A DNA stretch of 64,000 nt from assembly GCA_963778375.1 (NCBI GenBank), contig CAVZTX010000019.1, positions 1 through 64,000 of the forward strand. The letters are read 5' to 3'. Position 1 is the first letter of the stretch. The number at the start of each line of letters is the position of its first letter. A program made the position numbers and the translations under genes. Positions 8,932-17,460 of this stretch are shown here, piece after piece. A model generated the notes under the pieces. That model was given only the letters and a program-made list of their open reading frames with translations, ran no database searches and was not told the origin of the DNA. This DNA is from CAVZTX01 sp963778375. GTDB taxonomy: Bacteria > Chloroflexota > Ktedonobacteria > Ktedonobacterales > Ktedonobacteraceae.

Positions 8932-9648
8932 TTACTTACGCCCCGGCAGGATTTGTTGCATCACGATTAACTGCTGATCCCGTAGGCTATAGAGCGTATT
9001 GTAGACATCTGCCAGGGAACGTTTCGTGAGTGCAATCAGATCAGCAGCACTCCGCTGCCCATCAATAAGTAGGAAAATAGTGCGGTCGTGATGTGAAAGA
9101 TTTGTGACGGAATACTCTCGGGCGCTGGGAGTGGGAGCTGGAATAACCGTTTCAGGTGCAATTGCATAGAGCTTTCCATGTCCTGAATGATTCGTACCAT
9201 TTGTTCGTTTAAGAGACTTGACAGTACGCATCCTTTGGGAAACAGCAGGTATTTTATCGGTCGGAATAGGTATCGATGGACGTGATAGTAATTCTGAAAG
9301 ATGTGGGTATAATTGAGTCGGCTTTATAGGATGGCTCGAAAGTCGAGACTGTTCTTGCTGAGGAGCATGCAACGGTGAAGGAAGCGAGAGGATCTGCATT
9401 TTCGACTGAAACATAAAGTGGACCTCACCCCATGCATTTAGCTGTCTCAGCGTAAACTCGTTAGCCTGTCCCTCGTACGTTCCCCATCGAATACGGACAG
9501 GATATCCATATTCGATAGTAATATCAGCTTGTTCTCGATACACGCCCATTGCAGGTCGAAGGTTTAGCATTCCGGAAGCACGATAGAGCGCGAGGTACTT
9601 AATGACTTCTGCAAGCGAGGGAGCGGAATAAATACGAGCACCTTGCAT
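8932..9648 (-). CDS. DUF4388-like protein with C-terminal winged-helix-like region
   Basis: 238 residues. Residues 5-95 look like a DUF4388/PatA-type N-terminal domain: LAEVIKYLALYRASGMLNLR, then a beta-rich stretch ending WGEVHFMFQ. Residues 95-180 are Pro/Ser-rich and probably disordered. Residues 185-235 (HDRTIFLLIDGQRSAADLIALTKRS...NTLYSLRDQQLI) look like a small helical domain of winged-helix type. Related proteins are common near signalling genes in Myxococcota and Chloroflexota, but their function is not established. The start has GAGGTAA five bases upstream and a plausible promoter at 9741-9769. Confidence 0.65.
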   Translation of the reverse strand: MQGARIYSAPSLAEVIKYLALYRASGMLNLRPAMGVYREQADITIEYGYPVRIRWGTYEGQANEFTLRQLNAWGEVHFMFQSKMQILSLPSPLHAPQQEQSRLSSHPIKPTQLYPHLSELLSRPSIPIPTDKIPAVSQRMRTVKSLKRTNGTNHSGHGKLYAIAPETVIPAPTPSAREYSVTNLSHHDRTIFLLIDGQRSAADLIALTKRSLADVYNTLYSLRDQQLIVMQQILPGRK

Positions 9649-9740
9649 ACATTACCTCATACACTACTTATGGAACTCCAATGTCAGTAAAGTCGCAATT
9701 TTCTCAAGTAACATCGTAAAAGCTGTCTATCGTTTCTAGA

Positions 9741-9769
9741 ATTGTACAGACTTTGTACACAAGAGTCAA
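9741..9769 (-). promoter_or_regulatory. Sigma70-type promoter of the DUF4388-like gene with TGTACA repeats
   Basis: On the reverse strand TTGACT (9769-9764) is separated by exactly 17 bases from TACAAT (9746-9741); each box differs from consensus at one position. Two copies of TTGTACA on the forward strand (9742-9748 and 9753-9759, 11 bases apart) overlap the -10 box and spacer; TGTACA is self-complementary, so they could be a repressor site. The untranslated leader would be about 85 bases. Confidence 0.6.
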
Positions 9770-9835
9770 GGATTTAGCTCGTAAGTAGCATAAATGGAAG
9801 GGAAAAATTTCAATAGTTCGCTTTTGCAAAAATTA

Positions 9836-9867
9836 TAAAACCCTGGCTGCTTCTAGCAGCCAGGGGC
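9836..9867 (-). terminator. Rho-independent terminator of the DoxX gene
   Basis: CCCTGGCTGCT and AGCAGCCAGGG form an 11-bp stem with a 3-base loop. Read on the reverse strand the hairpin is followed by TTTTATAATTTTTG, a good U-tract, so it ends transcription from the gene at 9901-10677. Confidence 0.9.
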
Positions 9868-9900
9868 CTTTCGTAACTGTGATAAATTTGGCACTACAGA

Positions 9901-10677
9901 TTATGTTCGTAGAACTCTTCCGGTTGGCTCTTGAGCATTGAACAATGTTCCCGGATGCCATGGTAACCCTATTGCAGGCAACAACCAGCGATCAAGGCCA
10001 ATCCACCCACATACTCTCCACGAGATAACCAGGAATAATCCAAACACGCCTAGAACTGGATTGATACTTACCGTACCGGCCAGAAGGTAATTCAGGTTCA
10101 TCAACACTCCAAACCCTGCTGCGACCCCGGTCAGTACTCCTAACAGGACACCTAATCCGACGGCAAATTCTCCCCAGGTGATCAGGAATGACCACAAGCC
10201 CGCATTAGGAAGCACAATGTGCTGTAAAAACCACGCGTACCATCCCTGGACTGATGGATTCGCGCCAGAAGATTTTGCTAATGCGCCTGCCACAAAGCCA
10301 GCCATTGCTTTTCCACTTGTTCCCCAGACAGGAGAGGTAATCTTTTCCCACCCCGCAAGCAACCACTGAGCACCAACGTCCATACGTACTATAAACCACA
10401 GCACCGAAGAGCCTACGGAACCCAGGAAAAATCGCGAGATCGCGGGTTCAGGAAACCGCTCATTTTGAGAAGCAGCCTGTAAAGCAGACCGCTCTTGCGC
10501 ATAGTTCACAAATGACAAAATCAGCGCCAGGACAAACAGGATGAGCAAGGCGGTACCCCAAAGGTCGTCAGATTGATTACCGGCAATATTCCAGATGATA
10601 TGAAAAATCGTCCACACTGCTGCAATCACAACAATGAGCGTACTCACCCAGAACGTCGCATTTCGTTGAGTAGACAT
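9901..10677 (-). CDS. DoxX-family membrane protein
   Basis: 258 residues. After two N-terminal membrane segments (residues 8-58) comes a DoxX/DoxD-like four-helix unit: WFIVRMDVGAQWLLAGWEKI, GWYAWFLQHIVLPNAGLWSFLITWGEFAVGLGVLLGV and GVLMNLNYLLAGTVSINP. This layout matches the thiosulfate:quinone oxidoreductase DoxD-type subfamily. DoxX proteins sit in the membrane and are tied to redox or sulfur chemistry, but most are uncharacterised, and no partner subunit is next to this gene. It has its own terminator at 9836-9867. The ATG at 10677 has a weak AGGAAAAGAG upstream. Confidence 0.8.
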   Translation of the reverse strand: MSTQRNATFWVSTLIVVIAAVWTIFHIIWNIAGNQSDDLWGTALLILFVLALILSFVNYAQERSALQAASQNERFPEPAISRFFLGSVGSSVLWFIVRMDVGAQWLLAGWEKITSPVWGTSGKAMAGFVAGALAKSSGANPSVQGWYAWFLQHIVLPNAGLWSFLITWGEFAVGLGVLLGVLTGVAAGFGVLMNLNYLLAGTVSINPVLGVFGLFLVISWRVCGWIGLDRWLLPAIGLPWHPGTLFNAQEPTGRVLRT

Positions 10678-10923
10678 AATCTCTTTTCCTTTCCAAAGAT
10701 ATTTCTTAGAATGCTTCGTTGTCGACGGCTCATAGTCCTAAGCAACTTCGATGTCCACTTGAAGGAGAGGCTCAATGCCCTGACTGCCGCTACGAGAAGC
10801 ATCTCTTTTTCCGACACTCCTAGTATGGAACATCAAAATCACAATGTAGTCACATCAGAGCTACGTTTATCACAAATACATCACAAGGCATGAGGCTGCT
10901 AGACTAGCTATTGAGTAAAAAAT

Positions 10924-10948
10924 GAGTCTGCTCTTTATGAGCAGACTC
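10924..10948 (-). terminator. Rho-independent terminator of the DinB-like gene
   Basis: GAGTCTGCTC (10924-10933) and GAGCAGACTC (10939-10948) form a 10-bp stem with loop TTTAT. On the reverse strand the stem is followed by ATTTTTTACTC, giving a U-tract for the gene ending at 10985. The rest of the 10678-10984 gap shows no gene. Confidence 0.85.
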
Positions 10949-10984
10949 GAAATCGAAAGAACAAATTGTCAACTCAGGGATGCA

Positions 10985-11458
10985 TCACCCAATATATTCC
11001 TCAATTGTCTGAGGCATGGACTTATTCATCGCCTTGAGGTAAATCGTAGCCTTCCCGAAGAAAATCAGCAGGGCCTGGAGGTAGACATCGAGTTGAAGTT
11101 CAATCGGTGTCGCATAGCCTCCTCGATCAATCGTCTTCTTCAAATCCTCATCCGATAAGGCAGCAACCGTTGCTTTCATCTCCTCGTCCAGCGTTTGATA
11201 CCATGCCTTGAGCTGCGCAACACTGCTCTCCAAACCTGCATCCATGTTGTGGTAGGACCAATCTTGCTTGAGGGTTTTCAAAGACTGGATGTATGAGTAC
11301 TCAACCTCACCCGACTGGCGGCATAAAGCGCTCAGCGTTATGTTCCGCCCTCCAGGATTGAAAGCGAGATCAGCATCACTCAGACTATCTAACAACTGTG
11401 TGCGCATGCCATGGGTTCCCTCAATCCAGGGCCACTTCTCTTCCATATAGCGATTCAT
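10985..11458 (-). CDS. DinB-like four-helix protein
   Basis: 157 residues from the ATG at 11458, which has AGAAGGGAG about seven bases upstream; the frame upstream to 11566 lacks such a site. The pattern of four amphipathic helices with GRNITLSALCRQSGEVEYSYIQSL and YATPIELQLDVYLQALLIFFGKATIYL resembles the DinB/YfiT superfamily (damage-inducible or thiol-transferase-like proteins). In typical members three His bind a metal; here His is scarce, so metal binding may be lost. Next to it, on the other strand, lies an AraC fragment. Confidence 0.6.
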   Translation of the reverse strand: MNRYMEEKWPWIEGTHGMRTQLLDSLSDADLAFNPGGRNITLSALCRQSGEVEYSYIQSLKTLKQDWSYHNMDAGLESSVAQLKAWYQTLDEEMKATVAALSDEDLKKTIDRGGYATPIELQLDVYLQALLIFFGKATIYLKAMNKSMPQTIEEYIG

Positions 11459-11592
11459 CTTATTGTCTCCCTTCTCTAGAACTGTTAAGGATCTTTCGTT
11501 TTGTGTGCCATGTTCAGTCCTATGGTAGCATCTAATCACCCCTTTGTGAAATTCCCCGTTTCCCAATTGACAAATATCTCCATGTCAGTCCC

Positions 11593-11793
11593 AAGTGAGT
11601 GATTCAACGCTATCACCTCCACGAGGTAGCTGAACGCCTGGCCGAAGGTGACATTATGGATTGGCCCAGCATGGTAGTAGAGCTTGGCTATTCCGATCAA
11701 GCCCACTTCATCAAAGACTTCAAAACCATCGTTGGAAGAACTCCTGCCGAATATGCAAAGTACATTGGCTCAAACAGTGGCGAACTTCGGTAG
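11593..11793 (+). pseudogene. AraC-family regulator C-terminal fragment
   Basis: Only about 60 residues remain: a first helix HLHEVAERLAEG, then the second helix-turn-helix of an AraC-type DNA-binding domain, VVELGYSDQAHFIKDFKTIVGRTPAEYAK, which is the canonical family signature. No sensor domain or first HTH was found upstream in any frame, as the sequence runs straight into the promoter area of the DinB-like gene. It is therefore a truncated relic. Its GTG/ATG start and expression are unsupported. Confidence 0.7.
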
Positions 11794-11921
11794 GAATGAA
11801 GTAAAGACGAAGACAGTGGATAGCCTGCTGGCACCGGATTCGTTGTATGGATAATGCAACATTATTCCCGCATTTGGTGTTATGTTGCATAGATGAATGG
11901 AATGGGAGCAGAGGGACGTCC

Positions 11922-12503
11922 ATGAGTCAGGGTAATGAGGATATAGCCGCACTGCTGGCGATAGACCTGGAACAGCATTTCAAACAACTGGTGCTCACAT
12001 ATTGGCAGCGGTTGTTTGCCTTCATGGTGCGTCATACTGGAAGTGCTCAAGATGCTGAGGAAATCGTTCAGGATGCATTTGTCCGTGCCTACTATGCCCT
12101 GAAGGACTACCCTACATATAAGGTCCGAGGGCTGAAGTTGCAGCCCTGGCTTTATAAAATTACCCTCAATGTCTTCTATAATCGTGTGCGCAACATCTCC
12201 CCTCAAACTGTATCACTTGATACATCGGTTGATAGTCCAATGCTCGAACTAGAAGATCAAGCATCAGGGCCAGAAGAGGAGGCATGGCGGCGTGAACGCC
12301 GAGACGAACTTGAGACGTTAGCAAGCTCGCTTCCAGAACATTACCGGGTTGTGATCAACCTGTATTATTTCGAAGAACTAAGCTACCAGGAGATAGCAAA
12401 TCTTCTAAATCAACCAATGGGCACTATCAAAGCGAAGCTACATCGAGGCATAGGGCTGTTGCGTAGCGCATTAAATGAAGCAAATAGAGACCCGATAGGA
12501 TAA
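11922..12503 (+). CDS. ECF-family RNA polymerase sigma factor
   Basis: 193 residues. Region 2 (LVLTYWQRLFAFMVRHTGSAQDAEEIVQDAFVRAYYAL) and region 4 (LASSLPEHYRVVINLYYFEELSYQEIANLLNQPMGTIKAKLHRGIGLLR), divided by a short linker, are textbook group 4 sigma. The ATG at 11922 follows AGAGGGA by six bases; an earlier in-frame ATG at 11847 has no ribosome site. It recruits core polymerase to a small regulon. The next gene, 41 bases downstream, has a single TM segment and may act as its membrane-bound anti-sigma or sensor, as is common for ECF operons; that pairing is inference. Confidence 0.9.
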   Translation: MSQGNEDIAALLAIDLEQHFKQLVLTYWQRLFAFMVRHTGSAQDAEEIVQDAFVRAYYALKDYPTYKVRGLKLQPWLYKITLNVFYNRVRNISPQTVSLDTSVDSPMLELEDQASGPEEEAWRRERRDELETLASSLPEHYRVVINLYYFEELSYQEIANLLNQPMGTIKAKLHRGIGLLRSALNEANRDPIG

Positions 12504-12544
12504 GGCTATGGAACAGAACGAGCATTCTTCAAACTCCGAGAAAC

Positions 12545-14636
12545 ATGAAATCATTGCCAAATAGCAACAGCATAGGGCAAGTCCCAGATGCTGTCTTGCA
12601 GAACGTACTGGCACGCGTCGGATTAGGAACAACACAAAACACTCTTGAACTCTCTGAAGCATCGGTCTTAAAAGCTCTCGAAAGCCCGAATTGGAATGTA
12701 AGAGCCTCTGCGTTACAAGCTTTAGAAACGTTGGGGAAGCAAGTACCTTTAAGGCCAGTACTGGTTGCCTTAGACGATGAGGATGGCTCTGTACGAGCTA
12801 TAGCAGTGCGCATACTGGGGAATCTAGCACATGAGGGAGAGCATGTACCAGTAGAGCGCCTTTTAGTAGCTTTACACGATTCTGAATGGCATGTGCGCGA
12901 GACCACTGTTTTTGCGTTAGAAAAACTGGGCGGGCACGCATACGTAGAGGCATTACATTCAGTCCTTCATGATGCAGACGCAGATGTACAAGAAGCTGCG
13001 AAACTGGTGCTCCAGCAGATGGAGAATAAATCTTCTCCTATTCCATTAAGCTCCGAAGAGTCTTCACATAAAGAAGCTTCCCTTTCCACGCTTCAATCAC
13101 AAACGAGCAACACCGCGGTACCAATTCACGAACAGCGGGCACACAGGAGGAACTCAGTTCACAGACTTCGTGATCAATTTTACAGCAATTACAATCGATT
13201 AAAGCGTAGAGCTTTACATAATCAAGAGACAGGAGATAATGAAATGCTAGGAGAACATCTCAATTCCAGAAATGTAGATATGACCACAGGATCAATCAGA
13301 GCACAAAAACTACCAGAGATCAAGCATCGCCCAGTGATACGCGTTATAGAGGGAGTGTTTGCAGCAATTATTATCACAGGTATCATCACTGCCTGGTTTG
13401 TGCTCACACATGGATTGCATCCAGCTACCGCGGGAACCATCCTTTTCACACAGAACGTTCAAGGGAATAACTATACCTTTCCAGGGTGGACATCAGATAG
13501 TAAAGACGTAATCTGGTCAGGTGACCTGGCGAGCGGTACAGATGAGCACCTGTATGTATGGGATGCTACTACCAAGCAGTTTTCGAAGTGGGGCCCCATT
13601 CCGGGAGTAGCAGACGTTGAAACTGCACCGGATGGAAGACATATTAGCCGCGTAACGGCGGATGGAAAGATACGCATATGGGACCTTGTCACGGGGCGCA
13701 GTACCACGATATATACTGGGCGAGCCGGACAATACCCCGGCGTGACCTGGTCCTCCGATAGTAAGCGCATTGCCCTTACCCTTGAGGATGGAACAGTTCA
13801 GATACTGAATGTTGATACCGGGAAAGTGTTGGTAACTTTTTATCCGAATCATTCCTCGAATCAACAGAGTCAACCTCTGATTTTATTCTGGTCGCAGAAT
13901 GGGCAGCGAATTGCTACATCTTTCTACGGTAGCAAGTCTATCCAGATTTGGGATGCAGCAACTGGAAAACAGGTACAGACTATTGCAGATATTGGAGCTG
14001 GATTGGTAGGATTGTCTCCTGATGGACAACGAATCTTCGTCACAGGCGACTTAAGAGGAAGCAGTGATTCATCGATCAGAATCTGGAATGCCGTCACAGG
14101 CCGCAAACTCTTGACATATACCGGTCATTCGAAGAGACCGACGACCTTCGCAATGCTGCCTGATGGAAGACGGCTCCTCTCTAAAAGTGATAACGAAGTA
14201 CTTATATGGGACACGATTACCGGTCATACTATCCTGAAATTTGCCAACAATGGGTCTATCAATGGGTTATCCTGGTCGCCTGATGGTAAATATATAGAAG
14301 TGGGTAATGGGGTTGATACGGTGCAGGTATGGAACGCTATCACAGGGCTTAAAATCTCAACGTACCGTATTGCAAATGCCGCCTTTGTGAAAGGCAGCGG
14401 AAGTAGTATATTCACAGGCTCGCTCGACTGGTCTCCTAATGGCAAGTATCTCATCTCAGCGGGTAAGGGTGGAACGAGTGCTGGTATGGGACGCCATCAC
14501 AGGGAACATTGTCCATGTATATGATCTGCATTTCAATTTCAACGATTTACAGTCACTGCTATGGTCCCCTGATGGCAGAATGATTGCTGTCTCAAGCGGT
14601 AGCGGAATGATAGCTGTATTGCAGGCCCCCAATTGA
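12545..14636 (+). CDS. HEAT-repeat / transmembrane / WD40 beta-propeller protein, frameshifted near the 3' end
   Basis: Residues 35-165 hold about four HEAT repeats (for example NWNVRASALQALETLG, DGSVRAIAVRILGNLA). Residues 268-290 are one membrane helix (IEGVFAAIIITGIITAWFVL). The rest is a WD40 propeller of about eight blades with repeated IWDAxTG. The frame breaks at 14480, where one extra G lies between AGT and CTG; skipping it restores LVWDAITGNIVHVYD through to the stop at 14636. It probably senses or scaffolds through the outer propeller while the inner HEAT part binds a partner, perhaps the sigma factor just upstream. A start at 12508 (MEQNEHSS) has better spacing but is closed by a stop in that frame. 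Confidence 0.75.
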
Positions 14637-14722
14637 CCTCGTATGCAAGTTTTACCTTCCCTCATGCTACAGTCAGTGAGGGGTCAAGAAGAGAAGACCT
14701 GCATAGTTACTCCTGAATTTTG

Positions 14723-14734
14723 TATAATGCTTGC
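14723..14734 (+). promoter_or_regulatory. Consensus -10 box placed for leaderless transcription
   Basis: A perfect TATAAT at 14723-14728 lies seven bases before the A of the ATG at 14735, where transcription would begin on the start codon itself. No Shine-Dalgarno sequence precedes that ATG. No clear -35 box is present. Confidence 0.5.
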
Positions 14735-15316
14735 ATGAAGAATGCAGATGAATTCCCAATCATACCATTTGAAACCCAGCAAGACTGGGAAGGATGGCTC
14801 GCGGAGCACCACACAGATACACAGGGCATCTGGCTCAAGATAGCCAAAAAAGAAACAGGTATACCTTCTGTATCTTATTCAGAAGCACTGGATAGCGCTC
14901 TATGTTACGGCTGGATCGATGGACAAAAAGACGCATTTGACGACAGGTACTGGTTACAGAAATTCACGCCGCGCCGAGCAAAGAGCGGATGGTCAAAAGT
15001 CAATTGTGATAAAGCAACTACGCTTATTGCTAAAGGCAGGATGCAGCCAGCAGGACTACGGCAAGTGGAGTTAGCGAAGGCCGATGGTCGCTGGGAATCG
15101 GCCTACCAATCGCAGAGCAGGATTACCATCCCCGAAGATTTTCAAAGTCAACTGGACAAAAACCAGCAGGCGAAGGAGTTCTTTGGCACCTTGAACAGCG
15201 TCAATCGCTATGCCATACTCTATAAAATCCAAACCGCGAAAAAACCCGAAACCCGTTCGGCCCGCATCCAGAAATTTATTGAAATGTTGGCGAGAAACGA
15301 GAAAATTTATCCGTAG
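14735..15316 (+). CDS. YdeI/OmpD-associated family protein
   Basis: 193 residues. The motifs FETQQDWEGWLAEHHTDTQGIWLKIAKK, YSEALDSALCYGWIDGQ and YWLQKFTPRRAKSGWSKVN are the signature of the YdeI/OmpD-associated family, linked in Salmonella to resistance against polymyxin and antimicrobial peptides; in many bacteria the role is unknown. The C-terminal helical part (AKEFFGTLNSVNRYAILYKIQTAKKPETRSARI) is the usual family tail. The ATG at 14735 is preferred to a TTG at 14720 because of the TATAAT box directly upstream. Confidence 0.85.
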   Translation: MKNADEFPIIPFETQQDWEGWLAEHHTDTQGIWLKIAKKETGIPSVSYSEALDSALCYGWIDGQKDAFDDRYWLQKFTPRRAKSGWSKVNCDKATTLIAKGRMQPAGLRQVELAKADGRWESAYQSQSRITIPEDFQSQLDKNQQAKEFFGTLNSVNRYAILYKIQTAKKPETRSARIQKFIEMLARNEKIYP

Positions 15317-15332
15317 TGCTAGGAAATGACTT

Positions 15333-15703
15333 ATGACCGATTATGCGAATTTTCGACAACGATTAGATGCCGTACTACGAACACTGGACGTGAAGCAGGT
15401 ACAGAGATTTTCTTATAGCTGAAGGGCAGTGGAAGCCCAGGAACGCCTGCCAATGCTGAGTATGCGATGTGGATGATGATCGCGGGCAGTCCTACCTTGC
15501 GCGACCTCCATGAACAGGCTCGCAGGTGGCTGGTCAGTCATGGACATGCTGAAGATGCGGATGCTGTACTAAGGGGAGGTAAGAGTGCCGGTAATAAACA
15601 GGGCAAAGGTGAACCTCGGAATCGTGCATCAAAGGGACAGAAATCCAGCAGTAACTCTCATATCATCAGGTCACAAAAGAACCGCAGGACGAACGGTCAA
15701 TAA
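15333..15703 (+). pseudogene. Small conserved-looking protein gene with two frame breaks
   Basis: Three frames join into one plausible protein of about 122 residues: MTDYANFRQRLDAVLRTLDV, then QRFLIAEGQW after skipping one T at 15411, then KPGTPANAEYAMWMMIAGSP after skipping one A at 15439. The middle contains HEQARRWLVSHGHAEDADAVL, and the tail is Lys/Ser/Gly-rich and basic. No family was recognised. Both breaks are single extra bases, so the gene may be intact in the cell. Confidence 0.5.
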
Positions 15704-15745
15704 GCATGCCATCATAAGGCCCTAGACTCTAGGAAAGTAGAGAGC

Positions 15746-16990
15746 ATGTCCACATCCAATGATCGTTCGATCACAACTGAAGCAAAGCCATCCCCAGGTT
15801 CTGGGTCCCTCTGGCGCAATCGCGACTACCTGACGCTGTGGACGGGACAAACTATCTCTGAGACCGGCTCTGGCGTTTCGCAGCTTGCATTTCCATTGCT
15901 TATCCTGGCTCTCACTCATTCGCCTGCTCAAGCTGGATTTGTCGCTGCCCTGCGTTCACTGCCCTACTTGCTCGTTATTCTGCCAGCCGGAGCGCTGGTT
16001 GATCGCTGGAATCGCAAACGCGTCATGGTCTACTGTGATACTGGGCGTGCGCTTAGCCTTATAAGCATTCCAATTGCTCTGCTGCTTGGGCATTTGACGA
16101 TTGTACAACTCTACATCACCTCACTCATCGAGGGTACCCTCTACGTCTTCTTTGACCTTGCGGGGACATCCAGTCTGCCCAATATCGTAACGAAAGAACA
16201 ATTGCCCACAGCCGTAGCTCAGAACCTTGTCATGGGCGGCGTTGCAGACTCTCTTGGCCCACCACTGGGCGGAGTGTTGTACAGTATAGGGCGGATGATT
16301 CCATTTTTGGCTGATGCCATATCCTACATCGTCTCCATCATCTCGCTACTTTTCATCAAAACCAGGTTCCAACATGCACGAACAGATAGTGCAGTGAGCA
16401 CACTGAGGACAGAAATAGTTGTGGGGCTGGCCTGGTTATGGCGGCAACGAGTAATCCGTGCTCTAGCCATACTCACCAGCGGAATCAATTTCGTGTTTCC
16501 TACCAGTATGCTCATCGTAATCGTCCTGGCTCAGAAGCACCATGCTTCGTCTGCTCTGATTGGCGTGATTTTCGCCTTGGGAGGAATGAGCTATTTGCTA
16601 GGCGCTCTCCTGGGTTCCCCTATTCGGCGTAGATTGCGTCTTGTATCCATCATTCGATGGACATGCTGGCTCTTCGTGCTCTTCTGGCCGCTCTTTGCTT
16701 TTGCGACAAACCTATTAATTCTGGCGGCAGTGCTGGGTGTTCTGACGTGCATTCGACCGATTTATGGTGTTGCGCAACTCAGTTACCGGCTCGCGCTCAT
16801 ACCAGATGAGCTACAAGGGCGCGTCAACAGCGTTTTTCGCCTGGTTGCGATTGGCACTTTGCCGTTGGGTCAAGCTTTAACAGGTGTACTTATCCAGGGT
16901 ATCGGTGTGATCCCAACCATCCTGATCTTCTGGCTCTGCTTCATCGTGCTGGCAGTCTACTCGGTTACGTTGAGGTTTGCCTCACAATAG
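15746..16990 (+). CDS. MFS exporter
   Basis: 414 residues, about 12 membrane segments. The N-terminus WRNRDYLTLWTGQTISETGSGVSQLAFPLL and the loop GALVDRWNRKRVM are typical of the MFS_3 (EntS-like) exporters that expel siderophores or macrolides. The second half begins near residue 230 and ends with the usual GQALTGVLIQGIGVIPTILIFW helix. It is a paralogue of the MFS gene at 47726 (shared WTGQTIS and LVDRxxRKR patterns). The substrate is unknown. It stands alone, with a poor ribosome site (GTAGAGAGC). Confidence 0.85.
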   Translation: MSTSNDRSITTEAKPSPGSGSLWRNRDYLTLWTGQTISETGSGVSQLAFPLLILALTHSPAQAGFVAALRSLPYLLVILPAGALVDRWNRKRVMVYCDTGRALSLISIPIALLLGHLTIVQLYITSLIEGTLYVFFDLAGTSSLPNIVTKEQLPTAVAQNLVMGGVADSLGPPLGGVLYSIGRMIPFLADAISYIVSIISLLFIKTRFQHARTDSAVSTLRTEIVVGLAWLWRQRVIRALAILTSGINFVFPTSMLIVIVLAQKHHASSALIGVIFALGGMSYLLGALLGSPIRRRLRLVSIIRWTCWLFVLFWPLFAFATNLLILAAVLGVLTCIRPIYGVAQLSYRLALIPDELQGRVNSVFRLVAIGTLPLGQALTGVLIQGIGVIPTILIFWLCFIVLAVYSVTLRFASQ

Positions 16991-17055
16991 TGTTTTTGGC
17001 ACTGAATGCGAGTTCTTTCCCAAATTAAATGAGCAAACAAGCCTGGATAGGAATT

Positions 17056-17460
17056 TTAGCTTTCTGTAACATGATCTGCCGGTACCCATCCATTTTTACC
17101 CTGGGAGTCGGTGCACCACAGCCAGCCGCTTTCTTCGCGCTCGACAACAAGTTCGTCTCCAACAGTGACAGTCAGTTCCGTTGCTGTATAATCATAACGA
17201 GCGATCCCAGTTCTGCCTTCGGAATGAACGTCTATAAGCACTTTGGGTACCCAGCCGCTTTTCCCTCGCGCATCTGTACACCAGACCCATACCCAGTCAG
17301 GGTTGCCATTCCAGTAATCGACCTTCTCACTGATTGTAAGAGGTTCACCAGCTCTCATTGAAATGGGATCAGGATAAAGGGCCTGGTAGTCTATAATAAC
17401 CCGGCATTTCCGTGCTTGCCCTGTTGTCGTATGGGTGCTTACTTCGTTCTCGTTAGTCAT
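17056..17460 (-). CDS. Protein with two SH3-like domains
   Basis: 134 residues. Two bacterial SH3-like domains in tandem: residues 20-72 (RVIIDYQALYPDPISMRAGEPLTI ending SGWVPKVLID) and residues 80-132 (GIARYDYTATELTVTVGDELVV ending NGWVPADHV). The second has the ALYDY-like ARYDYTA motif and the GWVPxxxV of classical SH3. There is no signal peptide, so it should act in the cytoplasm, probably as a protein-binding adaptor. Its ATG overlaps the stop of the upstream sensor-like gene (ATGA at 17457-17460), so the two are translationally coupled and may form one signalling unit. Confidence 0.8.
   Translation of the reverse strand: MTNENEVSTHTTTGQARKCRVIIDYQALYPDPISMRAGEPLTISEKVDYWNGNPDWVWVWCTDARGKSGWVPKVLIDVHSEGRTGIARYDYTATELTVTVGDELVVEREESGWLWCTDSQGKNGWVPADHVTES

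Noticed and set aside
12508..12564. Separate anti-sigma gene starting at 12508
   Set aside because: Stops after 18 codons. It could be the true N-terminus of the HEAT protein only if another frame error existed, which the sequence does not require.
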